Shown here in pieces: positions 17,676-27,695 of a DNA stretch of 64,000 nt (position 1 is the stretch's first letter; each line of letters opens with the position of its first letter). The notes beneath the pieces were generated by a model that saw only the letters and a list, made by a program, of their open reading frames with translations, did no database searches and was not told where the DNA came from. The translations under genes were made by a program, and so were the position numbers. Source of the stretch: DATCMU01 sp036563245. Its GTDB lineage: Bacteria > Pseudomonadota > Alphaproteobacteria > Rhizobiales > Devosiaceae. Location: assembly GCA_036563245.1 (NCBI GenBank), contig DATCMU010000050.1, forward strand, positions 62,001 to 126,000. The letters run 5' to 3'.

Positions 17676-18446
17676 CTACTGGCCCACGATCTGGGGTAGC
17701 TGCGAAATATCCTGGATTGGCTTGTCGAGGCTGGGCTCTGGCGCGATATCGGCCAGCCGCACCGTCAGGTCCTGGGCGACAGCGGCATCCATTTGCGCCA
17801 CGATGGGCCCCAGCTTGCGCGGATTCATCGCCCGTGCGACACGGACAAGCACGTCGGTTGTCAGCTTGTCGAATATCCGGGCGGCATCGGCGGGTCGCAT
17901 GGATTCGTACATGGCGATCAGGCTGGCGAACTGCTTGTCGTCCATCGCCTTTTTCTCCGCCACCAGGGCATTGATCCTCGCCTCGAGAGCCTTCAGCCCG
18001 TCGATCCGCTCCTGCAGTTTCTGCTCCGCCGCCGCGACCAGCTGCTGGCGCTGGTCGAGATCCTGGGCCTGCTTGTCCAGTTCGGCCCGGCGTTCCGCAA
18101 GGCGTTCGAGGACCTGCTGTTCGGTGAGAGTCTTGCCGTCAGCCGCCGCCAGGGGAACTTGCGTTCCGTTCTTCTTTTCCACCACCGGCACAGCGTCCTT
18201 TGGCGCGTCTGCGGGCGGTGGTTCGGTCTTGGAGAAAAGCGCGTCAGCCGCCCTCGACGCAGCATCGGCGGGCGGGTTGCCGGAGATCGCCGGATCCGTC
18301 GTCTGTGCGGAATTTGCCGCCTGGGCTATCGCCGGCCCGGCGCCTGTCAGCACGTAGCCCCCTTGCGTGACGAGCCCGATCGTCTTGAACGCCAGCAGCG
18401 CACAAGCGGCAAGCACAACGACGGGCAGCAGGCGGATCGACTTCAC
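17676..18446 (-). CDS. motE: MotE-like periplasmic motility protein
   Basis: MotE in Sinorhizobium is a periplasmic chaperone that stabilises the motility protein MotC. Here 256 residues show an N-terminal membrane anchor or signal (about 7-25), a low-complexity stretch, a long coiled coil (about 105-170, rich in Q/E/A/L) and the C-terminal MgtE_N-like helical domain KQFASLIAMYESMRPADAARIFDKL with VARAMNPRKLGPIVAQM. The 4-bp overlap with the preceding gene implies coupling. No motC was seen in the window, so the partner must lie elsewhere or be a different protein. Confidence 0.75.
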   Translation of the reverse strand: MKSIRLLPVVVLAACALLAFKTIGLVTQGGYVLTGAGPAIAQAANSAQTTDPAISGNPPADAASRAADALFSKTEPPPADAPKDAVPVVEKKNGTQVPLAAADGKTLTEQQVLERLAERRAELDKQAQDLDQRQQLVAAAEQKLQERIDGLKALEARINALVAEKKAMDDKQFASLIAMYESMRPADAARIFDKLTTDVLVRVARAMNPRKLGPIVAQMDAAVAQDLTVRLADIAPEPSLDKPIQDISQLPQIVGQ

Positions 18447-18874
18447 GCGGCGCGTCCCTTGCTCTGCTGGTGCCGGTCGAGTTCATCGAGCGCAAGCTGC
18501 AACCTGTTCGGTTCGCTGGCGGCCACGGCAGGCACCGGGGCGTGCCCTGCCGCCGCGGTAATCCGGGCGATCCTTTCCAGAACCGCCTGTCCCGAATTGA
18601 CGTGGTTTGCGAGTTCCATGCCAAACTTCTCCGCCTCCTCAAGGCGCGCAGACAGGACAAGGTCGGCCTCGCTCGCTGTCTGCTTCAGCCCAGCTATGGC
18701 TGCGTTGGCCATGTCCGTGGCCCCGACCAGGTCGCTCACCATCTGGCGCAACATGTCCCTGTCGGCATGCAGCCGCTTGAGACGCTGGTTGAGGATGACA
18801 CAATAACCGATTGTTACTGCGAGCAGGACAGATACCGAGCTCTCCACGACCCATCCGAAATTGAAGCCGCCCAT
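18443..18874 (-). CDS. DUF6468-type protein between fliM and motE
   Basis: The role is not established, but this small membrane-anchored protein recurs between fliM and motE in alphaproteobacterial flagellar clusters (family knowledge, DUF6468). It has 143 residues with one N-terminal transmembrane helix (about 6-26, VVESSVSVLLAVTIGYCVIL), then a predicted coiled coil containing QRLKRLHADRDMLRQMVSDL and ATDMANAAIAGLK. I chose the ATG at 18874, two bases beyond the fliM stop codon, rather than an in-frame start 47 codons upstream inside fliM. It overlaps motE by 4 bp. Confidence 0.8.
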   Translation of the reverse strand: MGGFNFGWVVESSVSVLLAVTIGYCVILNQRLKRLHADRDMLRQMVSDLVGATDMANAAIAGLKQTASEADLVLSARLEEAEKFGMELANHVNSGQAVLERIARITAAAGHAPVPAVAASEPNRLQLALDELDRHQQSKGRAA

Positions 18875-18876
18875 TC

Positions 18877-20052
18877 CTACTGTTCTCCCTGGTCTTGCAT
18901 CGCCTCGAACACCGCCATGGTGACTTTTGGCGGGTTGAGTGGCCGCGATACGCGGACCGATACGTGTTTGCCGATATGCCCCATGACCCCCTGCGTCAGG
19001 ATCACGTCGCCGCATCTGAGCGTAACCGGATCGCTCGGGCGGCGCTCGAACATCAGCGTGTCGCCTTCCTTGAGCGACAACACCTTGTCGAGCCGCATGT
19101 CGAACTCATGCAGCACGGCCTCGATCTCGGTGTCCGCGGCGTGGATTTCAGTCGCCAGATGCCCCTCCCAGATGGGATCGCGCCCGAACTTCTCGCCCAT
19201 GAACATCTGCAGGAGCTGTTCGCGGATCGGCTCGATCGTGGCGTAGGGCAGAAGGATTTCTATCTTGCCGCCGCGATCGTCCATGTCGATACGCAGCTCG
19301 ACGAGGATCGCGGCATTGCCCGGACGCGAAATCGCCGCGAAACGGGGATTGGTCTCAAGGCGCTCCAGATTGAATTCGACCTGGGTGACGGGTTCGAAGG
19401 CCCGCTGCAGGTCTTCGAGGATCACCTCGATCATCCGGCGCGCCAGCGCCATTTCGATCGTCGTATAGGGGCGCCCCTCGACCCGGATCACCCCGGCCGA
19501 CCGCCTTCCGCCCAGAAGGACGTCGATCATCGAATAGATCAGGCTGCTGTCCACTGTCAGCAAGCCGTAGTTTTCCCATTCCTCGGCCTTGATGACCGAA
19601 AGGATGGCCGGAAGCGGGATGGAATCGAGGTATTCCCCGAACCGCACCGAAGTGATGGAGTCCAGCGTTACCTCGACATTGTCGGACGTGAAGTTCCGCA
19701 GCGATGTCGTCGCCAGTCGCACCAGGCGATCGAAAGCGATCTCCAGCATCGGCAGCCGCTCGTATGAGACCAGCGCCGAATTGATGAGCGATTGCACGCC
19801 CGACAACTCGACATCCGACCCCGCGTTGGGGTCGAAGCCGAGCAGGCTGTCGATTTCATCCTGGTTGAGAACCCGGTCGCCGCCTTCGTCCAGAAGGCCG
19901 TCGCCAGCCATCATCTCCGCCCATTCCGCCGCCAGCTTGTCTTCGGGCGAGACGGCGGCCACATCACCGGCGCTGTCGGGCGCGCCCTGCCCGGCAATCC
20001 CATCGAGCTGCCAGTCTTCCGAGAGCTTGTCGTTTTCTTCCGGTTCGGCCAC
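18877..20052 (-). CDS. fliM: Flagellar motor switch protein FliM
   Basis: C-ring switch protein that binds CheY-P and sets rotation direction. The short DQDEI-type N-terminal motif appears as VLNQDEIDSLLGF. The middle CheC-like domain includes FDRLVRLATTSLRNFTSDNVEV and GGRRSAGVIRVEGRPYTTIE, and the C-terminal SpoA-like domain includes LKEGDTLMFERRPSDPVTLRCGDV. I place the start at GTG 20050-20052 (391 aa), which has GGGGGGC in front and lies 10 bp after fliL. A longer in-frame reading would run 49 codons into fliL and looks non-coding. Confidence 0.95.
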   Translation of the reverse strand: MAEPEENDKLSEDWQLDGIAGQGAPDSAGDVAAVSPEDKLAAEWAEMMAGDGLLDEGGDRVLNQDEIDSLLGFDPNAGSDVELSGVQSLINSALVSYERLPMLEIAFDRLVRLATTSLRNFTSDNVEVTLDSITSVRFGEYLDSIPLPAILSVIKAEEWENYGLLTVDSSLIYSMIDVLLGGRRSAGVIRVEGRPYTTIEMALARRMIEVILEDLQRAFEPVTQVEFNLERLETNPRFAAISRPGNAAILVELRIDMDDRGGKIEILLPYATIEPIREQLLQMFMGEKFGRDPIWEGHLATEIHAADTEIEAVLHEFDMRLDKVLSLKEGDTLMFERRPSDPVTLRCGDVILTQGVMGHIGKHVSVRVSRPLNPPKVTMAVFEAMQDQGEQ

Positions 20053-20062
20053 GCGCGCCCCC

Positions 20063-20566
20063 CTACTGCACGAGGATTTGCTTGAAAAGGATGCTCTGCA
20101 CCTCTGCCGGGTAGACGGCGAGATTGACCCGGCGACGCAGCTCGTCCTTGAGCCGGTATATTCCCGCCGAACCCTCAAGGTCGGAGCGGCGCAATTCACG
20201 AAGGTAGACCTGAAAGGCGTCGAGCACCTTGGCCATCCGCGGCTCGATCAGCGCCACCATGTCCTTGTTGGCCAGTTCGAGCGAGATATCGAGTTTGAGG
20301 AACTGTTCGCCATTGCCCTCGTTGGCGAGGTTCACCGTGATTGTTGGAAGATCGTAGAAAAAGCTCGGCTTGACTTCGGCCAGCTTGGCATCGGTCGCAG
20401 TATCGGCCGGCTTGAGCAATACGAAATAGCCCGCCGCGCCGCCCGCGAGCAGCACCAGCGCCACGCCGGCGCCGACAAACAGCCACTTCCGGCTCTTGCC
20501 CGCCGGCTTTTCGGCGGCCGCTTCTACGTCCTCGTCTTCGAATTCGGTGACGTCGGCATCACTCAT
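20063..20566 (-). CDS. fliL: Flagellar basal body-associated protein FliL
   Basis: Inner-membrane protein that forms rings around the stator and supports torque. It has 167 residues with an acidic cytoplasmic N-terminus, one transmembrane helix (about 27-50), and a periplasmic stomatin-like domain with DLPTITVNLANEGNGEQFLKLD and a C-terminal VQSILFKQILVQ, the family's typical ending. It is the first gene of the fliL-fliM operon and diverges from flgF. Confidence 0.95.
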   Translation of the reverse strand: MSDADVTEFEDEDVEAAAEKPAGKSRKWLFVGAGVALVLLAGGAAGYFVLLKPADTATDAKLAEVKPSFFYDLPTITVNLANEGNGEQFLKLDISLELANKDMVALIEPRMAKVLDAFQVYLRELRRSDLEGSAGIYRLKDELRRRVNLAVYPAEVQSILFKQILVQ

Positions 20567-20631
20567 GACCGGTCCGCTCTTGCCTCATATGCCGGCGATT
20601 CCGGCCCGCCATCCGAGCTAAGCCTCCTATG

Positions 20632-20647
20632 GTTAACGATTGGTTAT
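20632..20647 (-). promoter_or_regulatory. CtrA box of the fliL operon
   Basis: On the minus strand the site reads ATAA-CCAATCG-TTAAC, matching the CtrA consensus TTAA-N7-TTAAC at 8 of 9 fixed positions with exact spacing. It lies 66 bp upstream of fliL, similar to the boxes before flgB (46 bp) and fliX (61 bp). Confidence 0.6.
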
Positions 20648-20675
20648 TTTACGTAAGGCCTGGGCAGAAATTGCC

Positions 20676-20690
20676 GGGCAAGCTTTGCCG
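20676..20690. promoter_or_regulatory. FlbD-type enhancer candidate upstream of flgF
   Basis: GGGCAA-GCT-TTGCCG, one mismatch from the palindrome CGGCAA-N3-TTGCCG that recurs before the flgI and flgE sigma-54 promoters. It ends 75 bp upstream of the flgF -24 element, a normal position for a sigma-54 activator site. Confidence 0.55.
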
Positions 20691-20764
20691 GCGGCAGGGT
20701 TGGATAGAGCGAACCGAAGCGTGCCCAGCGATGTAACTTATTGTAATTCAATGATATCCTGAAC

Positions 20765-20780
20765 TGGCACGTTTCCTGCG
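20765..20780 (+). promoter_or_regulatory. Sigma-54 promoter of the flgF operon
   Basis: TGGCAC-GTTTC-CTGCG. The invariant -24 GG (20766-20767) and -12 GC (20778-20779) are exactly 10 nt apart, and the full TGGCAC half is present. The predicted start of transcription is near 20790, about 58 nt before the flgF start codon. Confidence 0.75.
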
Positions 20781-20848
20781 ATGCTCTGGTCGGGCCCGAC
20801 GGCTTGGGGAAGTCGGAAGGTCCGGAACATTTCGGGGGATCGCGCGAC

Positions 20849-21589
20849 ATGAACAATGCGCAACTCATAAGCCTGTCTCGCCAGGTGGCGCTTGAGCGTC
20901 AGATGGACGTGGTTGCCAACAACATGGCCAACGTCAACACTGCCGGCTTCAAGGCCGAGCAGATCCTGTTCGGCGCGGCGCAGATGCCGGCCGCGCAGGC
21001 GGCGGACATGCCCTGGCAAGACCAGACGATCGCCTATACCGAGGATTGGGCGACCATCCACGATTTCCGGAACGGCACGATTTCGCAAACCGGCAATCCG
21101 CTGGATATCGCGCTTGATGGCGACGGCTTTCTGGCCGTGCAGACGCCCGCCGGCGAGCGCTACACGCGCAATGGCGTCCTGCACCTCGATAGCCAGGGTT
21201 TCCTGGTCGACGCCAATGGCAACCAGATCCTGTCCACCGCAGGTCCGATCCGCTTCGATGCCAGCGAGACCGACATCAGCATCGGCAAGGATGGCACGGT
21301 GGACAGCAGCGCCGGCAACAAGGGGCAGTTGCGCATCGTCACCTTCCCGGACAACCAGCAGCTCTTGCGCGAAGGGGACAATCTGTTCTCCGGAACCGGC
21401 GCCCAGCTCGCCACCAGTGTCAAGGTGATGCAGGGCGCGGTGGAACGCTCCAACGTCTCTGGAGTGTCCGAGATGAGCGAACTGATCCGGGTGACCCGCG
21501 CCTACACCACGCTTTCCAAGATGATCGAACAGCAGAACCAGCTCAGCCAGGCCGCGATCCAGCAGCTGGGCACACTCACCACGGCCTGA
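20849..21589 (+). CDS. flgF: Flagellar proximal rod protein FlgF
   Basis: Proximal rod subunit. The 246 residues carry the rod signature (QMDVVANNMANVNTAGFK), the FlgEFG domain block with NPLDIALDGDGFLAVQTPAGERYTRNG, and the C-terminal helix MSELIRVTRAYTTLSKMIEQQ. I chose the ATG at 20849 (SD-like CGGGGGA) rather than an in-frame ATG 15 codons upstream. It heads the operon flgF-flgG-flgA-flgH behind a sigma-54 promoter. Confidence 0.96.
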   Translation: MNNAQLISLSRQVALERQMDVVANNMANVNTAGFKAEQILFGAAQMPAAQAADMPWQDQTIAYTEDWATIHDFRNGTISQTGNPLDIALDGDGFLAVQTPAGERYTRNGVLHLDSQGFLVDANGNQILSTAGPIRFDASETDISIGKDGTVDSSAGNKGQLRIVTFPDNQQLLREGDNLFSGTGAQLATSVKVMQGAVERSNVSGVSEMSELIRVTRAYTTLSKMIEQQNQLSQAAIQQLGTLTTA

Positions 21590-21608
21590 ACCAGCAAGGA
21601 GCTCCCGA

Positions 21609-22394
<786 letters not shown>

Positions 22395-22409
22395 ACAGGG
22401 AACTGAACA

Positions 22410-23366
22410 ATGACCTTGAGCACACTGAAAAGACTCGGAATTGCCCTGGCGGTGCTACCGGCCCTCGCCCTCGGTGCCCAGGCCGCGCCGGTCCTGCGCG
22501 GCGATGTGACCGTGTCCGCTCCGGTCGTCACCGTGGGCGACCTGTTCGCCGACGCCGGAGACAGCGCAAGCCGGCCGATCTTTCGGGCCCCGGCACCCGG
22601 CACGGCTGGTTTTGTCGACATCGATGCTGTCCGAAATGCCGCCATGTCCGCTGGCGTAACCGAGTTCGACGCCTCGGGCCTGACGCGTGTTCGCGTCGCA
22701 CGTGCTGGCTCCCCGATCACCGAAGCCGATCTCGATGCGATCCTCGCGGACGCCATGTCGGCGCGCGGCCTGCTCCCGGGCGGCGCGACGCCGAAGATCA
22801 CATTCGGCACACCGGTTCCCGCGCTCTACGCCGCCACCTCGAACAATCCCGCCACGCTGGACGCCTTTTCCTATCAGCAGGGCAATGGCAGCTTCTACGC
22901 AAGGTTCAACATTGCCGGCAGCACGAGACCTGTCGAACTCGGTGGCCGGATCGACCTGGTGGTGGACGCGCCCTATCTGGTGCGGACCCTTCCCTCCGGC
23001 TCGGTCATTGGTGCCGGTGACATCGAGATGCGGCCCACCAGCCTCGCAATCGCCCAGTCCGGTCAATTGCTCGGCGCGGCCGAGATCGTGGGCAAGGTCC
23101 TGCAGCACCAGAGCCACGCGGGCCTGCTGCTTCGGCCCCGCGATATCGGCGCGCCGCAAATGGTCGGTCGCAACCAGGCCGTCACCATCATCTTCCGCAA
23201 TGGGCCGCTCACCCTGACCGCAAGGGGTCAGGCGCTGAATTCGGCGAGCGAGGGCGAACCCGTCGCCGTCCTCAACATGATGTCCAGGAAAGTCATCCAC
23301 GGCGTGGCCACGGCCAGCGGAACCGTCGATGTCGGCAACACCACACTCAATGTCGCGGGGCTTTGA
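22410..23366 (+). CDS. flgA: Flagellar P-ring assembly chaperone FlgA
   Basis: Periplasmic chaperone that assists P-ring (FlgI) assembly. The 318 residues start with a signal peptide (hydrophobic core about 11-25, ending AQA). The C-terminal SAF-like domain holds VDAPYLVRTLPSGSVIGAGDIEMRP and VGRNQAVTIIFRNGPLTLTARGQALNSASEGEPVAVLN. The last segment (VIHGVATASGTVDV) is the usual FlgA end. It is longer than enterobacterial FlgA (about 220), as is common in alphaproteobacteria. Spacing to flgG is 15 bp. Confidence 0.93.
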   Translation: MTLSTLKRLGIALAVLPALALGAQAAPVLRGDVTVSAPVVTVGDLFADAGDSASRPIFRAPAPGTAGFVDIDAVRNAAMSAGVTEFDASGLTRVRVARAGSPITEADLDAILADAMSARGLLPGGATPKITFGTPVPALYAATSNNPATLDAFSYQQGNGSFYARFNIAGSTRPVELGGRIDLVVDAPYLVRTLPSGSVIGAGDIEMRPTSLAIAQSGQLLGAAEIVGKVLQHQSHAGLLLRPRDIGAPQMVGRNQAVTIIFRNGPLTLTARGQALNSASEGEPVAVLNMMSRKVIHGVATASGTVDVGNTTLNVAGL

Positions 23367-23369
23367 ACC

Positions 23370-24143
23370 ATGACGCTTACTTTCAAGAACAAAGGCCTGC
23401 GCAACGCCGGTATCACCCTGGCGCGGCTCTCGGCGGCCCTCGCCTTCGCGGCGACCCTCGCCGGTTGCGTAACCACCGACCGTCTGGCCGCGGTGGGAGA
23501 AGTCCCCCCGCTCACCGCCATCGGCGATCCCACCGCGCAACCCGGATACCAGCCCGTAACGATGCCCATGCCGACCGTTGAACCGGCCAGCTATCAGCCC
23601 AATTCGCTGTTCCGCACCAATGCGCGCGGCTTCTTCAAGGATCAGCGGGCACACCGGGTCGGCGACATTCTCACTGTACTGGTAACCATCGACGACAAGG
23701 CGAAAATCGCCAACCAGACCGACCGGACCCGCAGTTCCACCAATAGCGGACAGCTTGGCGGTTTCATTGGCTCGCTGTTCTCCAAGGCAGTGCCCAGCAT
23801 CCCCGATCCCTCGATCGACATTTCCTCAGGCGTCAAGGACGCGGGTTCCGGCTCCGTCGATCGTTCGGAGAGCATCACGACCTCGGTGGCTGCCGTGGTC
23901 ACCCAGGTATTGCCCAACGGCAATCTGGTGATCGAAGGCCACCAGGAAGTGCGGGTGAACTACGAGGTCCGCGAACTCATCGTCGCGGGCGTCGTCCGGC
24001 CCGAGGACATCGCCAACGACAACACCATTCCTTCCGCCAAGATCGCCGAAGCGCGCATCGCATATGGTGGCCGGGGACAGATCAGCGACGTGCAGCAGCC
24101 ACGCTACGGCCAGCAGGTGCTCGACGCCATCCTCCCCTTCTGA
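23370..24143 (+). CDS. flgH: Flagellar L-ring lipoprotein FlgH
   Basis: Outer-membrane L-ring subunit. The 257 residues have a lipoprotein signal with lipobox LAGC (Cys near residue 32). The L-ring core follows with FKDQRAHRVGDILTVLVTIDDKAKIANQT and NLVIEGHQEVRVNYEVRELIVAGVVRPEDI, ending in GRGQISDVQQPRYGQQVLDAI. It starts 3 nt after the flgA stop codon and is the last gene of the operon. Confidence 0.97.
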   Translation: MTLTFKNKGLRNAGITLARLSAALAFAATLAGCVTTDRLAAVGEVPPLTAIGDPTAQPGYQPVTMPMPTVEPASYQPNSLFRTNARGFFKDQRAHRVGDILTVLVTIDDKAKIANQTDRTRSSTNSGQLGGFIGSLFSKAVPSIPDPSIDISSGVKDAGSGSVDRSESITTSVAAVVTQVLPNGNLVIEGHQEVRVNYEVRELIVAGVVRPEDIANDNTIPSAKIAEARIAYGGRGQISDVQQPRYGQQVLDAILPF

Positions 24144-24155
24144 CCGGTTCCCCCA

Positions 24156-24191
24156 GCCATCCGCGCACTCCCCCATTCAGGCGCGGATGGC
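24156..24191. other. Strong hairpin after flgH
   Basis: An 11-bp perfect inverted repeat, GCCATCCGCGC / GCGCGGATGGC, with a 14-nt loop, 12 nt after the flgH stop codon. There is no T-run on either side, so it is not a classical terminator. It may protect the 3' end or assist rho-dependent termination. Apart from this hairpin, nothing was recognised in the 231 bp between flgH and the peptidase gene. Confidence 0.5.
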
Positions 24192-24374
24192 AAATTCCCC
24201 CGGCCCGGTCCTTTTGGAACAGGCCGAACGGCGCGGGGAGGCAGCGAGTACTCCCCCGAGGCTCCTGCCTCCCCGCTCCCGTATGACACCCGCACTTGCA
24301 ATCAGGCGCGCAACCGGCTTCAACTCCGATCGGCGTTTCCCAAGCCCAAGACCCAAAGACCCCCCGGAGCCCCC

Positions 24375-25868
24375 ATGTCCTGGCAAAAACTCGACGAACT
24401 CTGTCACAAGCTCGAATCGCTGGAGCACGCAAAGGCCATGCTCTCCGCCGATGAGGCGACCCAGATGCCTGCCGGAGGTGGCGCGAAACGGGCCGAGGCG
24501 GTGGCCTTCATTTCGGGCCTCTACCACGAGATGGCGTCCGCACCCGAGATCGCCGACTGGATCCACGCCGCCCGCAGCCAGACGGAAACCGACGATCAGG
24601 TGGCCGCCCTTGCTGAATTCGAACGCGCGTACCGCGACCGGACCTGCCTTCCGGCCGAATTCGTGCGCCGCAAGACCGAAGCCGACATGCGTTCTGAACA
24701 GCTCTGGCGCGAGCTGCGTCCGACGAGCGACTGGAACACCTTTCGCCCCGCGCTCGAAGGCGTCATCGAACTGGCGCGCGAGGAAGCCGCGATGCGCAGC
24801 GCCGCCGGCGGCCTCGACCCCTACGATGCCCTGATCGACCAGTTCGATCCGGGCAGCCGCGCCGACCAGATCGCCCCGGTCTTTGCGACACTCAAGGCGT
24901 TTCTCAAGGATTTCCTGCCCAGGGTCATCGACGCCCAGGAACGCCGTCTGGCCAAACGCCCGCTGAAGGCTCTCGCAGGCCCCTATCCCGTGGAAGGCCA
25001 GCGCCGACTCGGGCTTGCCCTGATGCGGGCTGTCGGTTTCGACTTCGAACATGGCCGGCTGGACACCTCGCACCACCCATTCTGCGGCGGCGTCCCGACT
25101 GACGTTCGCATGACCACCAGATACCGCGAGGACGACTTCCTGGTGGCGCTGATGGGCGTGCTGCACGAAACCGGCCATGCGCTTTATGAGCAGAACCTGC
25201 CCAAGGACTGGTCGCACTGGCCCCTCGGACAGGCGCGGGGCATGTCGATCCATGAAAGCCAGAGCCTGTTCATGGAAATGCAGGTTGCCCGCATGCCCGA
25301 ATTCTGGGAATGGGCCATGCCGCAGGTGCACGAGCATCTGGGCCAAACCGTCGAGGGCTGGACCGGCGCCGATGTTCTCGCCCATGTGAACCACGTCCAG
25401 GCCGGCTTCATCCGGGTCGACGCCGACGAGGTCACCTATCCCTTGCACGTCATCCTGCGCTTCGAACTGGAGCAGGAACTGATTTCAGGGCGTTTGCAGG
25501 TTGCCGACATTCCCGAGGCCTGGGATGCGAAGATGCGCGAATACCTTGGCCTTGGCACCCTGGACAATCCCAGGGACGGCCCGATGCAGGATGTGCACTG
25601 GCCGGTAGGGCTGTTCGGCTACTTCCCCTCCTATACCCTCGGCGCGCTCACCGCCGCGCAGCAATGGTGGGCGCTGGAGCGCGAAATGCCCGACATTCGC
25701 GAGGATGTGCGGGCCGGGCGCTTCGACCGCCTGATCGACTGGCGCAAGGCCAATATCTGGTCGCAAGGCTCGCGCTATTCGACCCCGGACCTGGTCGTCC
25801 GCTCGACCGGCAAGCCCCTCGACCCTGAAATCTTCGTCGCCCACCTGACGCAACGATACCTGGGGTGA
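24375..25868 (+). CDS. Carboxypeptidase Taq-type metallopeptidase (M32)
   Basis: Zinc-dependent carboxypeptidase that trims C-terminal residues from peptides, probably cytoplasmic. The 497 residues match family length. The active-site motif HETGH is at 264-268 (LMGVLHETGHALYEQN), followed about 30 residues later by HESQSLF, which contributes the third ligand region. Other family blocks are HPFCGGVPTDVRMTTRY and PLHVILRFELEQ. No signal peptide is seen. It is a single gene separated from flgH by 231 bp. Confidence 0.95.
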   Translation: MSWQKLDELCHKLESLEHAKAMLSADEATQMPAGGGAKRAEAVAFISGLYHEMASAPEIADWIHAARSQTETDDQVAALAEFERAYRDRTCLPAEFVRRKTEADMRSEQLWRELRPTSDWNTFRPALEGVIELAREEAAMRSAAGGLDPYDALIDQFDPGSRADQIAPVFATLKAFLKDFLPRVIDAQERRLAKRPLKALAGPYPVEGQRRLGLALMRAVGFDFEHGRLDTSHHPFCGGVPTDVRMTTRYREDDFLVALMGVLHETGHALYEQNLPKDWSHWPLGQARGMSIHESQSLFMEMQVARMPEFWEWAMPQVHEHLGQTVEGWTGADVLAHVNHVQAGFIRVDADEVTYPLHVILRFELEQELISGRLQVADIPEAWDAKMREYLGLGTLDNPRDGPMQDVHWPVGLFGYFPSYTLGALTAAQQWWALEREMPDIREDVRAGRFDRLIDWRKANIWSQGSRYSTPDLVVRSTGKPLDPEIFVAHLTQRYLG

Positions 25869-26006
25869 CCCAGGGCAACGCACGCTTGACTTCCGGCTCT
25901 GCCACCCTATTTTCACCGCAGGTCGCAACACCAACAGGCTGGTCACCGATGAACAGGAACGTGAGACGACAATTCGCCCCTGTCTCCACCTGTCTCCTGG
26001 TTGTCC

Positions 26007-27620
26007 ATGCCCGGTCACGTCACACTATCCAATATCCGCTTTCGCACGCCTGACGGCCGCGACCTCTTTGCCGGTATAGATATCGAATTCCAGCCTGTGC
26101 GAACCGGTCTTGTCGGCCGAAACGGAACGGGCAAGTCAACGCTGCTGCGCCTGATTGCGGGCGAATTGCAGCCCGCCGCCGGCAATGTCGTGGTCGGCGG
26201 AACGGTTGGCCTGCTCAGGCAAGTCCCTGTCTTGCGGGCGCAGGAACGCGTCGCCGACAGGCTGGGGGTCGCAGGGCCCCTCGCCGTCCTTCGGCGGCTT
26301 GAGGCCGGCCTTGGTACGCCGGAAGATGCCGCCCTGGCGGACTGGTCGCTCGAACTGCGGATCGCGGACGCCCTTGCCAGCGTTGGCCTGGCCGGCCTCG
26401 ACCCCCAACGCTGCGCGGCAACCCTGAGCGGGGGCGAGCGCACCCGCGTCGACCTTGCCGGGCTATTGCTTGATGCGCCTGACATTTTGCTTCTGGATGA
26501 ACCCACCAACAATCTCGATGCGGGCGGAAGATCGGCCGTCATCGATGTGCTGCACAACTGGCGTGGCTGCGCCATCGTGGTCAGTCATGACCGGACACTC
26601 TTGCGCGAAATGGATCTCATCGTAGAACTGACATCTCTTGGCGCCACGACATACGGCGGCAATTGGGACGTGTATGCCGAACGAAAGGCGGTGGAGCTTG
26701 CCGCCGCCAATCGCGATCTCGACACGGCACAGGCGCGCCTGGAGATGGCCGCGCGCAAGAACCAGCAGCGCCGCGAGCGGCAGGCGCGGCGGGACAAGGC
26801 CGGGCGGAAATCGCGCGACCGCAACGACATGCCCAAGATCCTGCTCAATGCGCGGCGCGAAAACGCGGAGCGGACAGGTGCACGCAACGACACGATTTCG
26901 GCGCAGCGCACCGTCAAGGCCAAGCAAGACCTGCACGCCGCGCGGGCGCGACTGGAAATCCTGCAGCCGATCACCGTCGAACTCGGCTCGTGCCGGCTCC
27001 CGCCCGGCCGTATTGTACTGGAGGCAGACCGTCTCACGGGTGGTCCGGATGCCAAAGACCCCGTGATCCGCGAATTCTCCCTTCGCATGATCGGGGCGGA
27101 AAGAATTGCCATTCGGGGGCCGAATGGCGCTGGAAAGTCCAGCCTGCTGCGTTTGCTGATAGGCGAGCTTGCGCCCCGCTCGGGCACGGCCCGGATCAAT
27201 GTGCCTTTTGCCATGCTCGACCAGACGGTTTCGCTGCTGGACCCCAAGGGCACGGTTCTGGAAAACTACCGGCGGCTGAACCCCGGGGAAGACGAGAACG
27301 CCTGCCGCGCCGCGCTGGCCCGCCTCAAGTTTCGCGCCGATGCGGCCCTGCAAACCGTATCCACGCTGAGCGGCGGCGAATTGCTGCGCGCCGGCCTCGC
27401 AGCGACCATTGGCAGCGCAAGCCCGCCCATGCTTCTCATCCTCGACGAGCCCACCAACCATCTCGATATCGATGCAATCCGCGCCGTCGAAGCGGGTATT
27501 TCCGCCTATGACGGCGCCTTGCTGCTGGTGTCCCACGACCCGGACTTCATCTCCGCCGTCGGCGTGACACGAAGTATTGAGCTTGGCGTTGAACATGATG
27601 CCCACGGCGGAGTAGACTGA
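26007..27620 (+). CDS. ABC-F family ATPase (duplicated ATP-binding domains)
   Basis: Soluble ATPase of the ABC-F type, a group that acts on ribosomes (translation factors or antibiotic-protection proteins); no membrane domain is present. The first ATPase domain has Walker A GRNGTGKST, signature LSGGERTR and Walker B LLLDEPTNNLD. A basic linker, rich in Arg/Lys/Gln (NQQRRERQARRDKAGRKS), stands in for the P-site tRNA interaction region. The second domain has GPNGAGKSS, LSGGELLR and LLILDEPTNHLD. The start is ambiguous: I chose ATG 26007 (537 aa); a TTG two codons upstream is possible. It is shorter than the Uup/EttA orthologues. The substrate role is not decidable. Confidence 0.88.
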   Translation: MPGHVTLSNIRFRTPDGRDLFAGIDIEFQPVRTGLVGRNGTGKSTLLRLIAGELQPAAGNVVVGGTVGLLRQVPVLRAQERVADRLGVAGPLAVLRRLEAGLGTPEDAALADWSLELRIADALASVGLAGLDPQRCAATLSGGERTRVDLAGLLLDAPDILLLDEPTNNLDAGGRSAVIDVLHNWRGCAIVVSHDRTLLREMDLIVELTSLGATTYGGNWDVYAERKAVELAAANRDLDTAQARLEMAARKNQQRRERQARRDKAGRKSRDRNDMPKILLNARRENAERTGARNDTISAQRTVKAKQDLHAARARLEILQPITVELGSCRLPPGRIVLEADRLTGGPDAKDPVIREFSLRMIGAERIAIRGPNGAGKSSLLRLLIGELAPRSGTARINVPFAMLDQTVSLLDPKGTVLENYRRLNPGEDENACRAALARLKFRADAALQTVSTLSGGELLRAGLAATIGSASPPMLLILDEPTNHLDIDAIRAVEAGISAYDGALLLVSHDPDFISAVGVTRSIELGVEHDAHGGVD

Positions 27621-27695
27621 AACATGTGTGCCGCCTTCGGGCGCATCGCCCCCGCAGACCGGCAACCGAAACAGCCGCAAGCCACAGGCTCGGAC

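Noticed and set aside
18875..19015. 47-codon N-terminal extension of the DUF6468 protein, and 49-codon extension of FliM (20053-20199)
   Set aside because: The extensions lie inside the preceding coding regions, read as Arg/Gly-rich shadow sequence, and better starts with ribosome-binding sites lie at the gene junctions.
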